A stretch of DNA of 64,000 nt from Fodinicurvata sediminis DSM 21159 (lineage in GTDB: Bacteria > Pseudomonadota > Alphaproteobacteria > Kiloniellales > DSM-21159), in NCBI RefSeq assembly GCF_000420625.1, contig NZ_ATVH01000014.1, forward strand, positions 248,001 to 312,000. The letters are read 5' to 3'. A program made the translations under genes and the position numbers. Positions 34,701 to 41,108 of this stretch are shown piece after piece. Every line of letters begins with the position of its first letter. Position 1 is the first letter of the stretch. The notes under the pieces are model-generated. The model searched no databases and was not told the origin of the DNA. It was given only the letters and a program-made list of their open reading frames with translations.

Positions 34701-35203
34701 CCATCGGGCCGGATGGGAAAAGCATCGCCAGTACCATCTTCACTGCCAAAGGCCATGACACCGTCATAGCTGAAATCATTGTCGCCCGGATTTCGGCCCT
34801 GCAGCACTCTCTGAAGCCGGGTGAGCAGGCGGCCCTCCCCCGCTTCGGTCAGCGGACTGTCGCCGAAGGCGTTCATCTCGCCGTCATAGGTGCCTACGTT
34901 TATGACGGCCGGCAGGCGTCCGGGCAGCGGATCGAGGATCTCGGCCCACTGCTTAATGGCCGCGATTACCTCGTCCTTCTGGTCGACAATGTCGTCCTTC
35001 GGGCTATCGGTCAAATTCCAGGAAGCTTCGGAAATGTCATCATCGTCTTCCAGGAAGACGCCGTCGCCGTCATCGAAGATGCGCACTTCGAAAACCGCAC
35101 GGCCGTCCGAGTCTCTCACGATGCGGCTTTCATAGGCTGCAGCACTCTGGCCGACGGACAGCAGGACCACTGTCGTGGCGAAAAGTCCCTGGACAAAATT
35201 CAT
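31781..35203 (-). CDS. Autotransporter with N-terminal zinc-metalloprotease motif
   Basis: Predicted type Va secreted surface protein. The ATG at 35203 begins a signal peptide (MNFVQGLFATTVVLLSVGQS, cut after about AAA at 23), 1140 residues; an upstream in-frame start would mask it. Residues 24-370 contain the zinc-protease motif HELAHALG (H187, E188, H191) with further Asp/Glu-rich sequence. Residues 400-800 are a beta-helix-like passenger with the GNSIGIITIEGNYVQ signature. The last 270 or so form an autotransporter barrel ending in FSLRWMF. The third zinc ligand is not certain, so protease activity is inferred. No chaperone or secretion partner gene lies beside it. Confidence 0.88.
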   Translation of the reverse strand: MNFVQGLFATTVVLLSVGQSAAAYESRIVRDSDGRAVFEVRIFDDGDGVFLEDDDDISEASWNLTDSPKDDIVDQKDEVIAAIKQWAEILDPLPGRLPAVINVGTYDGEMNAFGDSPLTEAGEGRLLTRLQRVLQGRNPGDNDFSYDGVMAFGSEDGTGDAFPIRPDGPSPLPTGADGFQLYGVVFHELAHALGVMTAAEGGEVDDGVEIGEVAYFLDEGLTLWEAGLRDSNGNPARPGQFVRCDLDDCYQGGEWEDEDATDPFDLTDDTERGRDMGYVTGPHIREVMDGSLPGVPVRLGGPFSNIDDNYMSHSELERSLMSHQQYRNYNTFMEAELAALQDMGYEIDRRNFFGRSIYGSGLDIVNRNGYFRRNASGTAYLPGQYNRATMGLGLHIYGSNNRVVQVADLLTRGAGAAGVRVDGEGNRLVIDSGTRVHALGTNGRGVMFAYGKGHELIQRGEVEGRDIGVSFDFGGNMMGDDLEKHGSYIFRQGEISYDVDEELFPDELKGPLVESYDLTGRVAGKRAAIYISDTALVKQINVMRGARIQGDILSEYDEADGDDNQRLTVLTFGRAPDSRGQSTSNADPDFVFRHDGNIQGQTNLSLSFEGGYTSLNGDHEVYEVEIAEGASLGGNSTYSLPNDGEFRNAGLLAPGNSIGIITIEGNYVQTSSGTLRLEFNSAGESDQLDVTGTGKLDGQLVLSAAPDWYASDWQANFEFDDFVKVGSVEENSLTASAEIHSPTLSLSFDDTSGKFDIRMSRTANAYSQHAASRNARQVGRALDNLSGRAGSDLQPLYQALDFSAADGSEVGRALTQLSPEAYSAMVATSLDREQRLSDMVAAQPLSLSAATLDNGAVQGFAVPMGGGLWQDAEGGAVGHSTARYGVLFGAQRRALADPDWTWGVHGAFVGQSVSVKAPQRASGDTKTFSLGLQAHYQPDERAGPYFHGQLRAGLESGRLERRIRVNGYSTTNRGDWLGFAGGATAGGGYLWRLNETMSAGPVGSLNYTRLSRPGLREDGKDATRLDLSALHHDSLRSSLGLRTSLEHELEEGGLLKGSLQATWDRELLDTEAVQEAAFDGYGAADFDSRNGVTDRNALNLRASLEYEADDSMVVGAHLSSQFLRDGHRSLAGEFSLRWMF

Positions 35204-35310
35204 CGGTGCTGCGGCTCCCCTGTAGCCTTTCCCTCGGCGCGTCACAGGAATTGCCGAGTTCTGATTTTGAATCCTGACTACAGGAGTGCCTAACAAGGTA
35301 AAAGGGAAGT

Positions 35311-35338
35311 TAAAAAATCACTGGGATTTTATCCAGTG
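35311..35338 (-). terminator. Intrinsic terminator of the tusA-tautomerase unit
   Basis: On the minus strand CACTGGAT and TCCCAGTG form a stem (one bulged base) with an A-rich loop, followed directly by ATTTTTTA. It lies 35 bases beyond the tautomerase stop. Textbook hairpin plus U-tract. Confidence 0.75.
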
Positions 35339-35372
35339 CCGACCAGACCATCCGCTTCCCAGACCCTCCGAT

Positions 35373-35564
35373 TCACGACGATGGCCCCGTCTTGGGCTTG
35401 CCGGCGATCGCGAAGTGCTGGGGTTCGATCTCATTGACGCAGATGCGGATGTTCTCCTTGGGCGCGCCGAGGGTGCGGTGGATGGCATCGGTGACCTCGA
35501 CGTACATCTTCTCGAGGTCTTCCTGGGTGCGGCCCTTGATCAGGGTCATGTTGACGATGGGCAT
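35373..35564 (-). CDS. 4-oxalocrotonate tautomerase-family protein
   Basis: Small tautomerase, 63 residues, with the catalytic proline at position 2 (MPIVNMTLIKGRTQEDL) exposed after Met removal, and the conserved RICVNEIEPQHFAIAG segment. Family members isomerise 2-hydroxymuconate and related dienols, but no aromatic degradation genes are nearby, so the substrate is unknown. It follows the tusA-like gene by 37 bases and ends at an intrinsic terminator. Confidence 0.88.
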   Translation of the reverse strand: MPIVNMTLIKGRTQEDLEKMYVEVTDAIHRTLGAPKENIRICVNEIEPQHFAIAGKPKTGPSS

Positions 35565-35601
35565 GTGTGCTGTCCCTTTCCGGATGAATTGATGGAATGC
35601 T

Positions 35602-35847
35602 TCAGGCGGACTTGCGGATCAGGTGGATGAACAGTTCATCCTCTTCCTGCTGCTCGACCAGTTCGTGCCCGGTACTTTCGCAGTAGGCACGGAAGTCCTG
35701 CAGGGAGTCCGGGTCCGTGGATTCCACGCGCAACAGGCCGCCTTCCGGCACATCCTTGATGGCCTTGCGGGCCCTCAGGACCGGAAGCGGGCATTTCAAT
35801 CCGCGCGTATCAAGCCTGAGTGGTTCGTTTTCGCGCCCAGAGTCCAT
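35602..35847 (-). CDS. TusA-family sulfur carrier protein
   Basis: 81 residues. The TusA/SirA signature LDTRGLKCPLPVLRARKAI contains the CPxP persulfide cysteine (C19), and STDPDSLQDFRAYCESTGHE is the usual second half. AGGAG lies about nine bases before the start. Such proteins relay sulfur for tRNA thiolation or molybdenum cofactor and sulfur oxidation; with a tautomerase as the only partner the pathway cannot be chosen. Confidence 0.88.
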   Translation of the reverse strand: MDSGRENEPLRLDTRGLKCPLPVLRARKAIKDVPEGGLLRVESTDPDSLQDFRAYCESTGHELVEQQEEDELFIHLIRKSA

Positions 35848-35940
35848 TGCTGTGCTTCTCCTTTACAGACCCGATCAAAATAGGCGACTGTCCCGATCAC
35901 ACAATATCGAACAGGCATAAGAAAAGAGATAGGCCTTTCC

Positions 35941-36411
35941 ATGAAGCTGCGAAATCTAGCCGTTGTTTGCGCGTTCTTACCCCTTTTCCTGCTGTCCAGC
36001 CAGGCCTTGTCCGAAACCCCAGTCGACCTGAGGGGCTATTGCGCGAATCCGGATTTCGATGAGCGCTGCTCCAGCCCCAACGAGATGGACAACCCTCGGC
36101 CCGTGCGCCTTGCCGTCATGTTCGAGAGCCGGGAAGCCGAGATTCCCGGTGACACCGCAAGTCGCCTGGACGCCTTCGCCGCCCTGGCGCTTCAGACGGG
36201 ACAGTGGCTGTCCATAACCGCCCATGCCCCGGAACGTTCCCCCGAATCCGGCGGTGAGAAGGTTGCCAAGGAGCTGGCTCTGGAGCGTGCCGAAGCGCTG
36301 CGTCAGGAAATGCTGGAGCGCGGCGTACCGAAGCAGCATATCAGCCTGGCGATCAACCTGCTGTCGGCGGGAGACAGCCGCGCCGATCGCGGTGAGATCA
36401 TCCTGCAGTAA
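35941..36411 (+). CDS. Exported OmpA-like C-terminal domain protein
   Basis: 156 residues with a clear signal peptide (LAVVCAFLPLFLLSSQALSE, cut near residue 24). The second half resembles the OmpA peptidoglycan-binding fold: VMFESREAEIPGDTASRLDA, a SITAHAPE strand, and ALERAEALRQEMLERGVPKQ matching the RA..V...L...GI region. The usual D and R contacts for diaminopimelate are not clearly present, so wall binding is uncertain. Two cysteines early in the mature part (C39, C48 or near) could pair. No membrane anchor. Divergent from tusA. Confidence 0.65.
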   Translation: MKLRNLAVVCAFLPLFLLSSQALSETPVDLRGYCANPDFDERCSSPNEMDNPRPVRLAVMFESREAEIPGDTASRLDAFAALALQTGQWLSITAHAPERSPESGGEKVAKELALERAEALRQEMLERGVPKQHISLAINLLSAGDSRADRGEIILQ

Positions 36412-36447
36412 GACACCTGCTTACAAGGAGGGGCCCAACAGGACACC

Positions 36448-36461
36448 TGTTATAATTAACA
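36448..36461. promoter_or_regulatory. TGTTA-TAAT-TAACA inverted repeat
   Basis: Five-base arms TGTTA and TAACA flank TAAT, in the AT-rich stretch 36440-36520 downstream of the OmpA-like gene. It could be an operator or a promoter element, but nothing else supports it. Confidence 0.2.
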
Positions 36462-36522
36462 CATCCACAATGTTATATATGCTTCCTTCTCGATAAATTC
36501 CTCCCGAAAGATTGTTATTTCC

Positions 36523-36574
36523 TTGAAACAGGCACCGGCCTTCTCTATTTTCACGTGGAATGGAATTCTATTCC
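36523..36574 (+). promoter_or_regulatory. Promoter and overlapping operator of the ATP-grasp gene
   Basis: TTGAAA (36523-36528), exactly 17 bases, then TATTTT (36546-36551) make a good sigma-70 promoter with a start point near 36558. The 18-base near-palindrome GGAATGGAATTCTATTCC (36557-36574) sits on the start point, where a bound repressor would block initiation. The coding start follows 25 bases later. Confidence 0.6.
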
Positions 36575-36599
36575 TGTAATCACACTATGGAACAGTGAA

Positions 36600-37601
36600 A
36601 TGTCAAAGATCCACGTGATCCATGAAAACGATGCCTGGACCGATCCCCTGATTGCCGCGCTGGAAGCGCGCAATCTGCCTTACGCCTCCTGGCACATGGC
36701 CGAGGATCGCTTTGCTGCCGAGGGCTTCGACCCCACCGGCACGCCCCCCGAAGGCATCTTCTACAGCCGCATGAGCGCTTCGGCTCACACGCGTGGCAAC
36801 CGCTTCGCACCGGAGTTCACGGCCAGCGTCCTGCCTTGGCTGGAAGCTCACGGCCGCCGTGTAATCAACAACAGTCGCGCCCTCAACCTGGAGGTCAGCA
36901 AGCTGGCCCAGTACGCTGCGCTCGAAGCGGCCGGAATCCGTACCCCGCGCACCCTGGGTGCCGTTGGCCGCGAGGCCACGCTGCAGGCGGCGCGCCGGCT
37001 GGGCGAGACGCCTTTTATCCTGAAGCCCAACCGCGGTGGCACCGGCGCAGGCGTACAGCTGGTCAATTCGCTGGACGAACTGGCTGCCATCCTGGACAAC
37101 CCGGCCACCGAAGCTCCGCTGGACGGCACATGGCTGGTCCAGCAGTACATCCGTGCCGCCGAGCCGGCGATCACACGCTGTGAATTGATCGGTGGGAAGT
37201 TCTTCTATGCTGTCCGCGTGGACACCAGCAAGGGTTTCGACCTCTGCCCGGCCGATGTCTGCGAGATCCCGGCAGAGGATGATGACAGTCAGGCGTTCGG
37301 CTTCTGCCCTGCAGGCGAAGCCGACAGCGGCTCTTCCCAAGAGAAGTTCCAGATCATCGAGGGTTTTCACGATCCGATCCTGGAGCGCTATGCCGCCTTC
37401 ATCGCCGCCAACGGGATCGAGGTCTCCGGCATCGAGTTCATTCGCAACGAAGCGGGCGAGATATTCACCTACGACGTCAACACCAACACAAACTACAACG
37501 CCCGCGCCGAGGAAAAGGCCGGCCTGTCCGGCATGGATGAACTTGCCCGTTTCCTTGGCCGCGAACTGGAGCCGTGTGAAAGCCGCCGCAAGGCAGCCTG
37601 A
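36600..37601 (+). CDS. ATP-grasp ligase, RimK-like
   Basis: Predicted carboxylate-amine ligase. The ATG at 36600 (MSKIHVIHENDAWTDPLIAA) is preferred because 16 extra upstream codons would overlap the predicted start point. 333 residues: N-terminal pre-ATP-grasp domain (1-95), the ATP-binding lid with FILKPNRGGTGAGVQLVNSL, WLVQQYIRAAEP, and the metal site EFIRNEAGEIFTYDVNTNTN. This is closest to alpha-L-glutamate ligases such as RimK. Substrate unknown. It has its own promoter and terminator; the Tat-signal peptide and the kinase-PqqD gene follow on the same strand. Confidence 0.82.
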   Translation: MSKIHVIHENDAWTDPLIAALEARNLPYASWHMAEDRFAAEGFDPTGTPPEGIFYSRMSASAHTRGNRFAPEFTASVLPWLEAHGRRVINNSRALNLEVSKLAQYAALEAAGIRTPRTLGAVGREATLQAARRLGETPFILKPNRGGTGAGVQLVNSLDELAAILDNPATEAPLDGTWLVQQYIRAAEPAITRCELIGGKFFYAVRVDTSKGFDLCPADVCEIPAEDDDSQAFGFCPAGEADSGSSQEKFQIIEGFHDPILERYAAFIAANGIEVSGIEFIRNEAGEIFTYDVNTNTNYNARAEEKAGLSGMDELARFLGRELEPCESRRKAA

Positions 37602-37660
37602 ACCGCAGCACAGAACCATCCCGGTCCGGACCCACCCTTTCTCATTCTCTGCTGATCCCT

Positions 37661-37692
37661 CGCCCGCCTCGATTTTCGGGGCGGGCGTTTTT
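37661..37692 (+). terminator. Intrinsic terminator after the ATP-grasp gene
   Basis: CGCCCGCC pairs with GGCGGGCG and is followed by TTTTT. This is the clearest intrinsic terminator in the window, 60 bases past the stop codon, and it separates the ATP-grasp gene from the peptide gene. Confidence 0.85.
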
Positions 37693-37798
37693 CTTGCCGC
37701 CCCGAAAGTGGCTTTGCCCCCGGAAGACCACAGTCTGTGTCCTATCCGTGTCAGCGACAGTCTGACAGCGCCGGGCTCTTGCTCCGTGAAGAGAAAAA

Positions 37799-37814
37799 TA
37801 CATAGTCGTATGTA
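37799..37814. promoter_or_regulatory. Palindrome TACATA-GTCG-TATGTA upstream of the peptide gene
   Basis: Perfect six-base arms TACATA and TATGTA about a 4-base centre, 28 bases before the start codon of the arginine-rich peptide. Its position suits an operator near the transcription start. A likely Shine-Dalgarno AGGGGAG follows at about 37828. Confidence 0.5.
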
Positions 37815-37842
37815 AACAACGGCAGAAGAAAGGGGAGAGACA

Positions 37843-38133
37843 ATGACGGACGGGACGGACAATCCGGACCAGGGCCGCCGCAAAATGCTCGCAAAGCTGG
37901 GGCTGACAGCCGGCGCTGCCTACATGGCTCCCAGCCTGCTGACCCTCAGTTCAGCCCAAGCATCACCCGGCAGCCGTTCACGCTATAGCCGCGGAAGCTA
38001 TCGCAGCCGCGGCAGCCGACACTATTATACCCGCGATCGCCGCAGCCGCCGCAGTCGTGGCAGCTACGCCCATGGCCGCCGCTATCGCGAGCGCCTGCCC
38101 TGGGAAGTCTGGATCAGGCTCGGCAGCAGCTGA
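37843..38133 (+). CDS. Tat-signal, arginine/serine-rich small exported peptide
   Basis: 96 residues, unrecognised family. The N-terminus is a twin-arginine-type signal: GRRKMLAKLG (RR at 12-13), a hydrophobic stretch to about 36, and a likely cut after SSAQA (40). The mature 56 residues contain 17 Arg, 12 Ser and 6 Tyr in SR/RS, RGSYR and GSR repeats, ending in LPWEVWIRLGSS. Twelve serines make it a plausible kinase or ligase substrate. It has a good Shine-Dalgarno and sits 52 bases before the kinase-PqqD gene, which suggests they work together. Precursor, nucleic-acid binder or structural peptide are all open. Confidence 0.75.
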   Translation: MTDGTDNPDQGRRKMLAKLGLTAGAAYMAPSLLTLSSAQASPGSRSRYSRGSYRSRGSRHYYTRDRRSRRSRGSYAHGRRYRERLPWEVWIRLGSS

Positions 38134-38185
38134 GCCAAGGCCTGAGCATATAGACGACACGCCTCCAGGCAGGGGATAGCAAGGC

Positions 38186-39436
38186 ATGCCCAGGCAGACA
38201 GTGCTGTTCCATGGCATGCAGCGGCCTGTGGTTTTCGTGGACTGCCCCGAGATTCCACTGGCCCTGCGGGAAATAGCCCCGAGCTGGCAGTTCCGGGAAC
38301 AACCAGAAACCGATCACGAACCGGCCGTGGTCATCCACAAGCTGGATGACGCCTACGGCATCGGTGTGTCCTGGCGCGCGACCCCCTGGTTCTCCGACAC
38401 CCTTGTGGGCGCGGTCTGCTCCCTGGCTGTCGACCTGATCGAAAGCCATCTCGTCGACAACGCCGGCCTGCTCGGCCTGCATGGAGCCTCCGCCTGCTTC
38501 GGACAGGGCCTGGTGCTCTTCCCGGCCGAACAGCGTGCCGGCAAGAGCACCCTGTCGGCACAGCTACTGCTGGATGGAGTCCGCGTCTACGGGGATGACC
38601 TGATCGCCCTCGACGCCCAGGACCAGGGCATGGCCTATGGCTTCGCACCTCGCCTGCGCCTGCCCCTGCCTGAAGGGATCAGCGGCGAAATGAAGAGCTT
38701 CATTATGCGCAACGGCGGTGCACGCGATGATGACTACATCTACCTCTCGCCCGAACTGTCGAACCTGGCACGCTACGGGGAACAGGCGCCGCTTGCGGCC
38801 ATCGTACTGCTCGACCGCCGGGATGAAGGCGGATGCCATCTGGAAAGACTTCCGGAAAGCGAGGGCCTGCACCACCTGGCGGCCCAGTACCTGGCCCGGG
38901 AAGCCTCGACCGACGAGGTTCTGGAACGCTGCCGCAAGCTGGCGGAAAGCCTGCCAACCTACAATCTCCGCTATGCAAACCTCGAGGCAGCCAGCGCCTG
39001 CCTGCAGGCCCATTTCAGTCAGGATCAGGCGCTCGCCGCCAGTGGCCAGATCGCCCGGGGCGCCCCCGCTTCCTGGCCGTCTACGGGCAATATCGGCGCC
39101 TCAGGCTTTACGGACGGCAGGGTGGAACGGAAAGACGACCCGGACGGCCACCTGCCCGATATCCCGCGTGGTCACCCCCATGTCCAGGCGGCGGGCGTCA
39201 AGGCTCAACGCCTGGACGGTGATCTGTTCCTCAGCCATAGCGCCACGGGCACGATCCACCGGCTGAACCCCATCGGCGCCAGTCTCTGGGGCCTGCTGGC
39301 CGTTCCAACGAGCCTGGACGAGGCCCAGGAGACCTTTCGGACCGCCTTCCCAGATGTCGAGCCGTCCCGCCTGGAAAACGACCTGCAGCGGATCTTCCAG
39401 GAGCTGCTGGCCGAAACACTGATCCAACCGGTATAG
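38186..39436 (+). CDS. HPr-kinase-like protein fused to a PqqD-like domain
   Basis: 416 residues, function unknown. Residues about 75-260 look like an HprK-type serine kinase fold: LLGLHGASACFGQGLVLFPA leads to the P-loop-like AEQRAGKSTLSAQ (K120), then YGDDLIAL (137-142). Residues about 330-416 resemble PqqD (RLDGDLFLSHSATGTIHRLN, GASLWGLL, then a helical PqqD-type tail), the peptide-recognition fold used in many RiPP systems. HprK-related kinases and PqqD-like proteins occur together elsewhere as separate genes; here they are one chain. It follows the SR-rich peptide by 52 bases, so binding and phosphorylating that peptide is the natural inference. Confidence 0.8.
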   Translation: MPRQTVLFHGMQRPVVFVDCPEIPLALREIAPSWQFREQPETDHEPAVVIHKLDDAYGIGVSWRATPWFSDTLVGAVCSLAVDLIESHLVDNAGLLGLHGASACFGQGLVLFPAEQRAGKSTLSAQLLLDGVRVYGDDLIALDAQDQGMAYGFAPRLRLPLPEGISGEMKSFIMRNGGARDDDYIYLSPELSNLARYGEQAPLAAIVLLDRRDEGGCHLERLPESEGLHHLAAQYLAREASTDEVLERCRKLAESLPTYNLRYANLEAASACLQAHFSQDQALAASGQIARGAPASWPSTGNIGASGFTDGRVERKDDPDGHLPDIPRGHPHVQAAGVKAQRLDGDLFLSHSATGTIHRLNPIGASLWGLLAVPTSLDEAQETFRTAFPDVEPSRLENDLQRIFQELLAETLIQPV

Positions 39437-39558
39437 CGGGCCACTGCCTCCGGGTTACTTCTTCCGCGCCCTCGACAGGCACGACAGCCGTGCATCATGA
39501 TCGAATCATGCCGAAAGTGCCGCAATGGCAGAAACGGCAGGTTACAGGATGCAAGACA

Positions 39559-39924
39559 ATGTTCCGTCATAGCCTCTTTTTCGGCGCCTTCCTGGCTGCT
39601 GTTTTTGTAAGTGCCGGCCTGCTGGTCCAGGTCGACACACCTGTGGCCAGGGCACAGACCCAATCGGTCTACGGTGATGGCGAACGAGGACGGGAACTCT
39701 TCCGGCAACGCTGCGGCTCCTGTCATGAGATCGAGGACAGCTGGGGGCGTCCCCAGGATGCGCCGATCAGCGCCGAGGAAATGGCACGCAACAGCCGCAT
39801 GAGTCTGGATTACCTCACCACGGTCCAGGCGGGCGCCGGGCCGGTGCATGCCAGCCTGCCGCCTTTCTTCTTCGACAGCCAACAGGAAGAGGACCTGCAG
39901 GCCTTCTTCGAAAGCCTGCAGTAA
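39559..39924 (+). CDS. Small exported c-type cytochrome
   Basis: 122 residues from the ATG at 39559, which directly begins a signal sequence (MFRHSLFFGAFLAAVFVSAG, cut after about VARAQ); a start 69 bases upstream would give a 23-residue cytoplasmic leader. One haem motif CGSCH in YGDGERGRELFRQRCGSCHE places it with class I cytochromes c. The axial Met is not certain (candidates in AEEMARNSRM). Electron-transfer partner unknown. It lies 122 bases after the kinase-PqqD gene, possibly in its transcript, and faces the Host_attach gene; a GCGGG/CCCGC inverted repeat (39928-39956) lies between them. Confidence 0.85.
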   Translation: MFRHSLFFGAFLAAVFVSAGLLVQVDTPVARAQTQSVYGDGERGRELFRQRCGSCHEIEDSWGRPQDAPISAEEMARNSRMSLDYLTTVQAGAGPVHASLPPFFFDSQQEEDLQAFFESLQ

Positions 39925-39956
39925 CATGCGGGTTCCTGCCTGTCGGGAGTTCCCGC

Positions 39957-40460
39957 TTACAGGCTCTCCACCGCTTGGCCTGGACTGTGGCGACGCGCCA
40001 GGCGCTTCTTGCGAGGCAACCCCTTGAGATCGTTCAGATGGCGAAAGAGTTCGCTGTCCGGTACCCAGACCAGGTCTTTCTCCCGCACCTCCTTCAGACG
40101 CGCGCGACAGCTGCTTTCGAATTGATCCTGCAGGTGCCGTGAGACGCCCGAAGGGGCAACCAGGGTCAGGGCCTCGAAGGCCTTGTCCTTTGCTGCTCGG
40201 TTCAGCCTGTCGGCCAGGCGGCTTACGAAGCGTTCCTTTTCCTTCTGCTGCGGATCCGAACGCGGCTCCACGGCATGGCGCAGAACCGAGGCGCTCTCGT
40301 AGCTGCGTCCCGGCCGTCGATCTCCAAGTTCCGCGGAATGCTTTCGTGCCCGCTGCCCGCTCATGCGATGGAGAACGACAAAACCTTCGCCACGCAGGCG
40401 CGGCCGCATAATCCGCGCCGAAGCGCCATCGGCCACGACGATCCAGAGCTTGTCCGACAT
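39957..40460 (-). CDS. Host attachment-family protein (Host_attach)
   Basis: 167 residues. The start LWIVVADGASARIMR and the middle GDRRPGRSYESAS followed by RHAVEPRSDP match the family annotated as required for attachment to host cells, in which VVADGARAR and the DR.GR motif are constant. The fold is related to archaeal release-factor eRF1 domain 2-like proteins; biochemical role unknown. Its ATG follows the hsp20 stop by 15 bases, so the two are probably co-transcribed. In this free-standing stress context a host role need not be assumed. Confidence 0.8.
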   Translation of the reverse strand: MSDKLWIVVADGASARIMRPRLRGEGFVVLHRMSGQRARKHSAELGDRRPGRSYESASVLRHAVEPRSDPQQKEKERFVSRLADRLNRAAKDKAFEALTLVAPSGVSRHLQDQFESSCRARLKEVREKDLVWVPDSELFRHLNDLKGLPRKKRLARRHSPGQAVESL

Positions 40461-40475
40461 GATAATCCAACTGTA

Positions 40476-40991
40476 TCAGGATGCGTTGATGGGGATTTTG
40501 CGCGCTTCCTTGCGGGCTTTCTCGCTCTTGGGCAGGGACAGGTGCAGCACCCCGTCCTTCAGGTCCGCCTTGATCTTCTCGGCGTCCACTTCGGGGGGCA
40601 GCGTGAAACTGCGCTCGAACCAGCCCTGGCTACGCTCGACCCTGAGGACCTGTCCGTTCTTCTCTTCCTTCTTCTCCTTCGCTTCCGGCCGTCCGACGAT
40701 GTGAAGCATGCCGTTGCTCAGCGAAATCTCCAGGTCCTTGGCATTCACACCCGGCATATCCGCCAGGATCTCGTAGCGATTGTCCTCCTCCCGCACATCC
40801 ATGGCCGGCAGGTGCGCCTGCGGCTGGGAAGACTCGCCTTCGGAAGCGGAAAAATAGCTTCCAGGCAGGAAATCCTCGAACATTCGTTCCATGTCACGCC
40901 AGAAGGCGGGCGGCTCGAAACCACGCTCCTGGCGCCCACCGCGGCCGGCACCGAAACGACGATGAGGTCTCAGGCTTCCAATCGACATCAT
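40476..40991 (-). CDS. Small heat-shock protein Hsp20
   Basis: ATP-independent holdase. Start at the first of two adjacent ATGs (40991), with GAGG six bases upstream; the second ATG at 40988 is nearly as good. 171 residues: an Arg-rich N-terminal arm (PHRRFGAGRGGRQERGFEPP), alpha-crystallin domain (about 70-160; AMDVREEDNRYEILADMPGV, GWFERSFTLPPEVD, DGVLHLSLPKSE) and a C-terminal tail KIPIN, the I-x-I type oligomerisation motif. The cluster with Crp/Fnr, P-type ATPase and phosphoribosyltransferase suggests stationary-phase or low-oxygen stress. Confidence 0.94.
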   Translation of the reverse strand: MMSIGSLRPHRRFGAGRGGRQERGFEPPAFWRDMERMFEDFLPGSYFSASEGESSQPQAHLPAMDVREEDNRYEILADMPGVNAKDLEISLSNGMLHIVGRPEAKEKKEEKNGQVLRVERSQGWFERSFTLPPEVDAEKIKADLKDGVLHLSLPKSEKARKEARKIPINAS

Positions 40992-41108
40992 GCATATCCT
41001 CTGTTCTGGTTCAGTCCAAATCTTCATGGACACCGCATGATAGTCGTTCCATCGGGCCGCTTCGTTGCTCCAGGTTAAGGAAGAGGCCGGAATACGGGCC
41101 ACGCACGA

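Noticed and set aside
33422-35293. 623-residue open frame antisense to the autotransporter
   Set aside because: Low-information shadow of a clear signal-peptide and barrel protein.
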